A stretch of 11,267 nt of DNA. Origin: Armatimonadota bacterium. Lineage in GTDB: Bacteria; Armatimonadota; SYMT01. A model generated the notes under the pieces. It saw only the letters and a list, made by a program, of their open reading frames with translations, made no database searches and was not told where the DNA came from. The stretch lies in NCBI GenBank assembly GCA_020696885.1, contig JAJFMS010000102.1, positions 1 to 11,267 on the forward strand. The letters run 5' to 3'. Numbering within the stretch: position 1 is the stretch's first letter; each line of letters starts with the position of its first letter. This document shows, in pieces, positions 6,040-11,267 of the stretch. The translations under genes were made by a program, and so were the position numbers.

Positions 6040-6987
6040 TCACCCCGCCTTCGGTGGGATCGCTGCGGTGATCTGCGCTCGGAGGAACTTGAGGTCCCGC
6101 TCTGCCGCGGCGAAGCTGTTCTCGAAGCGGGCCGCGCGGGTAGCGCCGCCCGGATCATACTCGATGTGCAGCGAGATCGGGCCGGGGAACGGGGTGCGGG
6201 CCAGCATCCGGAAGAACTGCGGCCAGCGGACCATCCCCTCGCCCAGCGGACACCAGCGGGTGCGCCAGCCGTCGCCGGTCTTCTCCCAGACGAAGTCCTT
6301 GATCGCCACCATCTTGAGCCGGGGCGCGGAGCGGCGGAAGTTCAGCTCCCACGCGTGGTTGCCGCCCTCGATGGTGGCCTGCGCCGGATCGAAGTAGAAC
6401 CCGGCCCAGTTGGCGTCCAGCGGGTGGAGCACTTCCCAGCCGTCCCACAGCGCGCCGCCCACGGACGCCCCCGCGTGGTTGTGCAGGCCGATCTGGATGC
6501 CCGCTTCCTGCGCCGCACGCATCACGCGCTCCAGTTGGCCCCGCACCTCGCGGAGGCGCGCTTCCCACTGGTCGGCGTTGTCGTAGTGATAGTAGCCGGT
6601 TTTCAGGAACCGGATGCCCTGCTTGCCGATCGTCGCCAGCAGCGCGCGCGAAGCGGCGTCGTCGCTGGTGATACCGGTGCTCACCATCGGGACCGAAAGC
6701 CCGGCTTCTCGGAATGCCTTCACGGCTTTCGGCAGCTCCTCCGCCGCCCGCTCCGGCGGAACGAGCCCCCCGCCGCGCACGGTGAGGTCCGGCCCGGCCA
6801 CACCGAGCTGCTTCAGCATCCCGGCCACCTCGGTGTAGCTGTAGCCGAAGTCGTCAAGGTGGTCCGTGAAGAGGCAGATGCGGTCCAGCAGCGGCCCCCC
6901 ATCACCGGGCGCAGCAGCGACCGCCGGCGGTGCGTGAGCGGAGGCGAGGAGAGCGGTCGAGCCGAGGAGGAGGTGGCGCCGGTTCAT
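6040..6987 (-). CDS. Exported sugar phosphate isomerase/epimerase-like TIM-barrel protein
   Basis: This 315-residue protein has a twin-arginine-like leader, MNRRHLLLGS with a hydrophobic run and a likely signal peptidase site near VAA/APG (about 25-27), so it is probably exported folded by Tat. The mature part is a xylose-isomerase-like (AP endonuclease 2) barrel. Plausible metal and substrate residues are His169/His171 in GLHNHAG, Asp200 in FYFDPAQA, Lys230/Asp231 in VAIKDF and Glu276 in LHIEY; PLGEGMVRWP (247-256) is also typical of the family. The substrate is unknown. ATG 6987 is chosen over an upstream in-frame ATG at 7026 because GGAG lies 6 bases before it and the Tat motif then begins at residue 2. 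It lies 63 bases after the BamE-like gene and is probably co-transcribed with it. Confidence 0.88.
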   Translation of the reverse strand: MNRRHLLLGSTALLASAHAPPAVAAAPGDGGPLLDRICLFTDHLDDFGYSYTEVAGMLKQLGVAGPDLTVRGGGLVPPERAAEELPKAVKAFREAGLSVPMVSTGITSDDAASRALLATIGKQGIRFLKTGYYHYDNADQWEARLREVRGQLERVMRAAQEAGIQIGLHNHAGASVGGALWDGWEVLHPLDANWAGFYFDPAQATIEGGNHAWELNFRRSAPRLKMVAIKDFVWEKTGDGWRTRWCPLGEGMVRWPQFFRMLARTPFPGPISLHIEYDPGGATRAARFENSFAAAERDLKFLRAQITAAIPPKAG

Positions 6988-7050
6988 GGTGGGCTCCCGG
7001 GTGAGTGTTGGAACCCGGTTCCCCACCGACGCCGCCCCTCCCTTCGCCCA

Positions 7051-7593
7051 TCAGCTCTGCCAGACCCATGCCCCGATGAGCCTCCCCGACTCATCGAAGG
7101 CGAGGTCGAGGTAGTCCGTGTCCATGCGGAGGCCGCTCCAGTTACCCAGCGAGTATCTCAGGATCTCTCGCGTGCGCTCTGAACCGGCCCCTTCCACCAG
7201 CGGCTTGCCCTGATGGGTCTTCCGTTGGTCCGGCTTCCCCAGCAGGGCGAGCACCTCTTGCCGTCCGGTGCCTTTCTTCAGATGCCGGCGCAGGAGATCG
7301 CTAGTCATCGGCCCCCGGTCGCCCGGCGCCGCCACCCACGCTTGCCGATCGAACCGGGCCTGGTTGAACGGATCCAGCCGCAGCAGAAGCAGCCAGCTCA
7401 GCCCGAAAGCCGCAGAGACGGTGCCGATCAACAGCAGGCCGATCCCGATCTCCCACCTGCGAGGGAGAGCACGCCGCTTGAGGGCCGAACACAACCACCA
7501 GACGCACACCCCGATCAGGGTGATCCCGCCTGCTACCAGCAGCCCGAGCCAGAGTAGCCCCGCAAAGTACTGTTCCAGTGTCATCGGCACCAT
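7051..7593 (-). CDS. Two-TM membrane protein with a BamE/SmpA-like C-terminal domain
   Basis: The 180-residue product has two hydrophobic segments (about 9-35 and 48-71) separated by a basic loop (KRRALPRRW), then a soluble domain (96-180). That domain reads DLLRRHLKKGTGRQEVLALLGKP and ends with a strand-rich DYLDLAFDESGRLIGAWVW. The 'kG.sr.eVl.lLGkPd' pattern followed by beta strands is typical of the small SmpA/OmlA (BamE-like) fold. I do not recognise a named family, and membrane anchoring makes a BamE role itself unlikely. ATG 7593 and ATG 7584 are both possible; neither has a clear Shine-Dalgarno. The gene sits 40 bases after the end of the displaced VIT C-terminal frame and 63 bases before the TIM-barrel start, suggesting one minus-strand transcription unit. 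Confidence 0.7.
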   Translation of the reverse strand: MVPMTLEQYFAGLLWLGLLVAGGITLIGVCVWWLCSALKRRALPRRWEIGIGLLLIGTVSAAFGLSWLLLLRLDPFNQARFDRQAWVAAPGDRGPMTSDLLRRHLKKGTGRQEVLALLGKPDQRKTHQGKPLVEGAGSERTREILRYSLGNWSGLRMDTDYLDLAFDESGRLIGAWVWQS

Positions 7594-7633
7594 GGTGGCC
7601 GGCGGCCGCTCGACGGTTCACTCCCTCGCCGGC

Positions 7634-8221
7634 TCAGCTCCAGTGCAGCGTCACCTGGATCGGCGGCGCCGCCGTGGCCCAGGCTCCGTTCGGATCCGCC
7701 AGCACGATCCGCACGCGCTGCCCAGCGGAGCGCCGCAGGTTGAGCGGACGCTTTCCGCCCTGGCGGAGCAGGTCGGAAAGGCGCACCGTGGCCCGGGGGC
7801 TCGCCATGTCGTCCAGGTAGACCAGCAGGGCCAGGCCGCTGTCCACGGACTTCACCGCCGGGTCGCCCTGTTGGTAACTCAGCACGATCTGTGAGAGCTG
7901 GAGGGCCTCCGGAAGCTTGTCGCTGTCCCCAGAACTGGCGGAGTCGAACAGCTCAGCAGCCCCATCCTGGAACGCGGGGGTGCCGGACCAGACCTCCGCA
8001 GATCCCGCGGCTGCCGCGCCGGGGCTCAGGCGGAGTGTCTCGACCTTCTTGCAGCGTACCGACGAGGTCGACGCACCTCCGGGGAAGGCCCGTTTGCGCA
8101 GGAATGGTGGAATGTCCACATCGCCGACCGGGGATGACGGCGCCGGCGAGGGAGGGGCCATGCTGGCCCGCAGATAGCCACCGGCTACCGAGCGCGGCGC
8201 CATCGATGGCGTTGCCGATGG
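7634..8221 (-). pseudogene. Out-of-frame C-terminal part of the VIT-vWA protein
   Basis: This frame is open from 8221 (a TAG lies at 8224-8222) to the TGA at 7634. It begins inside the upstream VIT-vWA frame, and its only ATG near the start (8203) has no ribosome binding site. Its product reads like the expected C-terminal part of that protein, including LQLSQIVLSYQQGDPAVKS, VYLDDMASPRATVRLSDLL and RPLNLRRSAGQRVRIVLAD. The VIT frame turns into low-complexity Arg/Gly/Pro sequence at the same place. I therefore read it as the displaced tail of one original gene, moved by one extra base or two missing bases near 8195-8221. A separate translated protein is possible but less likely. Confidence 0.65.
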
Positions 8222-10043
8222 CTACCGTGCCCGCGATTGGCTCCCCTGCTTCGCTCCGCGTGGCGATAAACGCGGTCTCGGAGGAGGCGATCCCGTAGGT
8301 GAGCGCCTCACGGACCAGCAGCGCCCGCAGGGAGCTCTCCACCTCGGCGCGCACGTTCTCTGCGTAGACCTTGGTGCGCTTTCCGGGCCGAGCCGCCGCA
8401 ACCTCGGCGGGGTCGTAGCCCAGGCGCTCCAGCTGCTCGCACAGGGCCTCGCCGTCGTGGAGGCTCGTCATCAGGTACTCCAGCGCCATCACCCGGCGGG
8501 CGCCGAACAGCGGCTTGATCCCCGGAACGTCCGACGCGGAAGCCGCTACGGTAATGGTGGAGAGCGGCCCCTGCCGGGAAGCTAGTTGGAAGGTGAGCTG
8601 GTGACGGCCCGCACGCGGAGCCCGCCCGGCGATCCACAGGGTGCGGCCTGCCGGAAGGTCACCCAGGTCGAACTTACTGGTCTCCGAGGCGGCCGGGGGC
8701 TGTCCCGAGACCTGCGCTCCGGCGCAGTCCACCTCCAGCGTCAGCCCGGTGAGCACCGGCGCCGCCCAGTCCGCCAACACGGCATCCAGCGCCGTCGTGA
8801 TATCTTCCTCTTCCGGGCTGCTGGTGAGGAACCGCGCCACGCCGCCGCCGCGCTCCGCCAGCTCGTGCACCAGGTGCGCGTTGGGCGCCGCGTCGATGCA
8901 AAGCACGCTGATCCGGCGCCGGTAGGCCCGCTGCGCCTCCTCGTGGGCCAGGCGGAGCACCCGTCCCCCGTCCGAGACCTCCGCGATGCCGCGGCGCACG
9001 GCCTTCTCGTCGGCCCTGCAGACCGACCGGGAGAACCAGCGGGTGGTGCTGTGAAACAACCCCACGGTGAACGCGTCTCGCTCGTCCAGGCCGGAGAGGA
9101 ACGAGTTGACGGCCCAGTCGGACGCCTGCCACTTCGCTCCTTCCATCGAGCCGGAGTGGTCCACCAGCAGGATCACCTCCCGCGGGATGCCGGCTTCCAC
9201 CGGGCCTGCGGGCGGCGCCACCATCGCCAGGAAGTAGAGGTGCGTGTCGTCCGCATCGCCGGTGAGCACGGTGAACGTGGGACGATCCGCCCCCTGCTCC
9301 GGCAGCCAGGAGAGCACGCAGTCCCGGTCCGGCAGCACCTCGCCTTCCCGGAGGCGCACCCGCTGCGTGCCTTCGTCGAGGCCGGTCTCCAAGGCATGCG
9401 TGGAGCTCCAGACGCGTGCGGAGCCGCGCACTCGCACGTCCAGCGCAAACCGGTGCCCCGGATCCCGGAACACCGCCAGCGGCTGACCGGCGGCGTGGCG
9501 GGATCCCCGCTCGTCACTGCGGACGTACCGCGGCGCGGTGGTCAGCGGGATCCGGAGGCTCCAGCCGGCACCCTCCGCTCGCGCCAACTGCACGTAGGTG
9601 GTGTCCACGCGCACGTCCTGGTCCGGCTGCAGACCGGTGACGTGCAGCGTGAACACGTCGGGCGACTCCCGGGTGGTCAGCACCGCCTGCCGGCCCTCGG
9701 ATCGCGCCTGCTGGTACTCCTGCTCCGCCGCCTGCCGCTCCTTGAGCTCGGCACGGATCTCCACCTCGCCGAACTTCACACCAACTCCGGTCACGGCGGC
9801 ATCGCCCGGGAGAGGGAACCGGTACACGGCCTCCAGCACGTCCCCGCATTCCTCGCGGGAGTAGGAGAAGAGCTGCGTCAGGGTCAGCGACGCCACCGGC
9901 CCGGAGAGGTCCCCCGTTACCTCGCTGCGGCGCAGCGGGACGAACCGCCGTGGCCCCGGGCGCTCCTTTGGCGGCGCTTCGACGATCTCCAGCACGGGAA
10001 CGCCGTCCGGACGGGAGTTTTCGAAATGGGTGGGGTTGATCAT
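7953..10043 (-). CDS. VIT and von Willebrand factor A domain protein (probably damaged)
   Basis: The protein has an N-terminal VIT domain (about 45-160, with LTLTQLFSY and VLEAVYRFPLPGDAAV) and a vWA domain from about 288. The MIDAS motif DHSGSM (295-300) is intact. From EKAVRRGIAE (346-355) the chain jumps to VSDGGRVLRLAHEEA, and the usual GGT...L segment and TDG strand are absent, so the vWA metal site lacks its Thr and second Asp. The C-terminal helical region (about 515-600) is family-like up to GTVAIGN (605-611). After that the frame yields unfamiliar Arg/Gly-rich sequence to a stop at 7953, while the expected tail continues in another frame (7634-8221). ATG 10043 has AGAGAGG just upstream and is preferred over ATG 10166. 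There is no signal peptide or membrane anchor. The function of stand-alone VIT-vWA proteins is poorly known; calcium- or magnesium-dependent adhesion or scaffolding is the general theme. Confidence 0.8.
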   Translation of the reverse strand: MINPTHFENSRPDGVPVLEIVEAPPKERPGPRRFVPLRRSEVTGDLSGPVASLTLTQLFSYSREECGDVLEAVYRFPLPGDAAVTGVGVKFGEVEIRAELKERQAAEQEYQQARSEGRQAVLTTRESPDVFTLHVTGLQPDQDVRVDTTYVQLARAEGAGWSLRIPLTTAPRYVRSDERGSRHAAGQPLAVFRDPGHRFALDVRVRGSARVWSSTHALETGLDEGTQRVRLREGEVLPDRDCVLSWLPEQGADRPTFTVLTGDADDTHLYFLAMVAPPAGPVEAGIPREVILLVDHSGSMEGAKWQASDWAVNSFLSGLDERDAFTVGLFHSTTRWFSRSVCRADEKAVRRGIAEVSDGGRVLRLAHEEAQRAYRRRISVLCIDAAPNAHLVHELAERGGGVARFLTSSPEEEDITTALDAVLADWAAPVLTGLTLEVDCAGAQVSGQPPAASETSKFDLGDLPAGRTLWIAGRAPRAGRHQLTFQLASRQGPLSTITVAASASDVPGIKPLFGARRVMALEYLMTSLHDGEALCEQLERLGYDPAEVAAARPGKRTKVYAENVRAEVESSLRALLVREALTYGIASSETAFIATRSEAGEPIAGTVAIGNAIDGAALGSRWLSAGQHGPSLAGAVIPGRRCGHSTIPAQTGLPRRCVDLVGTLQEGRDTPPEPRRGSRGICGGLVRHPRVPGWGC

Positions 10044-10088
10044 GGCGATCCTCTCTGGTCGGCTGACTTCTGCACTGATTAACGGGAG

Positions 10089-10100
10089 TTCGCATGCGAA
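10089..10100. promoter_or_regulatory. 12-bp palindrome in the divergent promoter region
   Basis: TTCGCATGCGAA is perfectly self-complementary and lies in the 126-base gap between the divergent VIT-vWA and hydrolase starts. A direct repeat GCGAAGGT follows at 10096-10103 and 10112-10119. It could be an operator acting on one or both genes. No convincing -35/-10 pair was found in either direction. Confidence 0.35.
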
Positions 10101-10169
10101 GGTCACGCGGCGCGAAGGTGTCGCCCGGGCAGACCGCGAAAATCTCCGGTATCGAAGGAGCAACATTCA

Positions 10170-11039
10170 ATGGACCGTAGGACCCTACTTCTTGGCGCTG
10201 CCGCCGCCTTTACGCTGCCGGCCCTCCCCTCCCGTTCCGTTCACGCCGCGGAGCCGCGCGTGGAGCGAGACATCGTGTACGGCGAGCCGGACGGCTACAA
10301 GCTATTGATGGACATCTACCGGCCGGACGGGCCGGGGCCGCACCCCGCCGTGGTGCTGATGCATGGCGGCGGCTGGATCGGCGGGAGCAAAGCGGGCTAC
10401 CAGGTGATGGCCCCGATGCTGGCCCGGAACGGCTTCGCCGCCTGCGCCATCAACTACCGGCTGGCCCCGCGGGTCCCCTACCCCGCGGCATTTGACGACT
10501 GCCAGCGCGCCATCCGGTGGGTGCGCGCCCACGGCAAAGAGTACGACATCAACCCGAAGCGCGTCGGCGCGCTGGGGGACTCGGCCGGCGGTCACCTGGT
10601 GGGCCTGATCGGCGTGCGAGACACGCGGGACAACAGCGACCGCACCCTCTCCCGCTACACCAGCCGCCCGGACGCGGTGGTAGGCAACTACGGCGCCTAC
10701 GAGCTGGTGCGGATGTGGAAGATCGAGATGGCGCACCGGCCGCTGACCGACTGGCTGGGCGGCGCACCGGAAGGCCGGGAGAAGATCTATAAGGAGACTT
10801 CGCCGGTGAGCATGGTCACCCGCAAGTCGCCGCCGTTCCTCGTCATCCACGGCGACAAGGACATGGTGAACCCGGTGGAGCAGTCCTACCTGTTCCACGA
10901 CGCGCTACGGGCCAAGGGCGTGGACAGCACGCTCCTCATCATCCCGGGCGGCGGCCACGGCTGGGCACCCGACTCCCCCCAGGGTCGACAGGCCGAAGCC
11001 GCCACACTGGAGTTCCTGAACAAGCACCTCAAGCGGTAA
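10170..11039 (+). CDS. Exported alpha/beta hydrolase (esterase/lipase-like)
   Basis: This 289-residue serine hydrolase has the layout of the hormone-sensitive-lipase/BD-FAE type group. HGGGW (65-69) forms the oxyanion hole, GDSAGG (136-141) places the nucleophile Ser138, HGDKDMVNP (227-235) gives the likely acid Asp231, and GGGHGW (260-265) gives His263, so the triad is complete. The N-terminus MDRRTLLLGAAAAF has a twin-arginine-like motif, and VHA/AEP (cut after about residue 26) suits signal peptidase I, so the enzyme probably works outside the cytoplasm on a carboxylic ester. The exact substrate (acyl, acetyl-xylan or feruloyl ester) cannot be read. GGAG (10157-10160) lies 9 bases before the ATG. 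The gene is divergent from the VIT-vWA gene and stands alone to the window end. Confidence 0.92.
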   Translation: MDRRTLLLGAAAAFTLPALPSRSVHAAEPRVERDIVYGEPDGYKLLMDIYRPDGPGPHPAVVLMHGGGWIGGSKAGYQVMAPMLARNGFAACAINYRLAPRVPYPAAFDDCQRAIRWVRAHGKEYDINPKRVGALGDSAGGHLVGLIGVRDTRDNSDRTLSRYTSRPDAVVGNYGAYELVRMWKIEMAHRPLTDWLGGAPEGREKIYKETSPVSMVTRKSPPFLVIHGDKDMVNPVEQSYLFHDALRAKGVDSTLLIIPGGGHGWAPDSPQGRQAEAATLEFLNKHLKR

Positions 11040-11045
11040 CCGGCT

Positions 11046-11158
11046 CGAAGTGCGAGCGACGAAGTTCGAAGTGCGAATGGAGAACGGCGTCCCGGGACGG
11101 TCACGTAGTGGCCGCTTCCGGGGCGCTATGCCTTTGGAAGTGCGAATGACGAAGTTCG
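11046..11158 (+). repeat. GAAGTGCGA repeat copies after the hydrolase
   Basis: A 22-base segment at 11047-11068 (GAAGTGCGAGCGACGAAG plus TTCG) recurs with two changes at 11137-11158, and a half copy lies at 11068-11079. The first copy begins 7 bases after the hydrolase stop. Between them lies a palindrome CGTCCCGGGACG (11088-11099). I see no gene, RNA or terminator in 11040-11267. Confidence 0.7.
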
Positions 11159-11267
11159 GGTGCCAAACGGGGACCGGATCATCGGCCTGGGAGGCGTTCC
11201 GAGCTCGTTAGGAGATCCCTCGCAGCGAACACGTACGGCGCTCTTTGGCTTAAAGCGGCTCGGGATG

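Noticed and set aside
5819..6158. Minus-strand frames encoding GVQVFRCS repeats through the 8-bp array
   Set aside because: The peptide repeats follow mechanically from the 8-bp DNA period; the frames overlap the TIM-barrel gene end and have no ribosome binding site.
6166..7182. A 338-codon plus-strand open frame opposite the TIM-barrel gene
   Set aside because: It is an antisense shadow; no domain, start signal or plausible composition, and it crosses two minus-strand genes.
8195..8224. Programmed ribosomal frameshift in the VIT-vWA gene
   Set aside because: I see no slippery heptamer or obvious downstream stimulatory element, and the gene also appears to have lost part of its vWA core, so decay or sequence error is simpler.
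8586..10082. A 498-codon plus-strand open frame opposite the VIT-vWA gene
   Set aside because: It is an antisense shadow with low-complexity Arg/Pro/Gly composition; the minus strand shows VIT and vWA motifs.

Overview
The window is about 11.3 kb of GC-rich bacterial DNA. Strong GC at third codon positions makes long antisense shadow reading frames opposite the real genes. I see ten protein-coding regions (nine genes, one of them apparently broken into two frames), no rRNA, no tRNA, no CRISPR array and no transposase. The mix of a bacterial-type leuC/leuD pair, VIT-vWA protein, Tat-exported TIM-barrel and esterase-like proteins and many short periodic intergenic arrays suits a soil or environmental bacterium, perhaps Gemmatimonadota. 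That placement is an inference from gene style, not a marker-based call.

Layout. Positions 1-251 are a leader region with a candidate promoter and two copies of a GTGTCCCTCTGTGTC repeat. leuC (252-1673) and leuD (1842-2462) encode the two subunits of isopropylmalate isomerase; the gap between them is a large inverted repeat whose right arm runs into the leuD ribosome binding site. A strong sigma70-like promoter (2651-2679) then drives a thioredoxin gene (2785-3111), which ends at a good hairpin terminator shared with a convergent two-CBS-domain protein (3220-3654, minus). Divergent from that is a phosphoribosyltransferase-like protein (3831-4889) that resembles effectors of prokaryotic conflict systems and is the most unusual gene here. 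Converging on it is an NADP-type short-chain dehydrogenase (4958-5758, minus).

The right half has a minus-strand set. A VIT-vWA protein (start 10043) appears damaged twice: a missing stretch of the vWA core and a frameshift near 8195-8221 that moves its C-terminal region into another frame (7634-8221). Next come a two-TM protein with a BamE/SmpA-like tail (7051-7593) and a Tat-exported xylose-isomerase-like TIM barrel (6040-6987). Divergent from the VIT gene is a Tat-exported alpha/beta hydrolase (10170-11039). The end, 11040-11267, holds no recognisable gene.

The recurring theme is non-coding. The stop codons of leuC, leuD, thioredoxin, the PRTase-like gene, the TIM-barrel gene and the hydrolase are each overlapped by or followed within about a dozen bases by a short periodic or inverted repeat. 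Three of these are arrays of 8-bp units, and two of those share the consensus GGAGTNNT.
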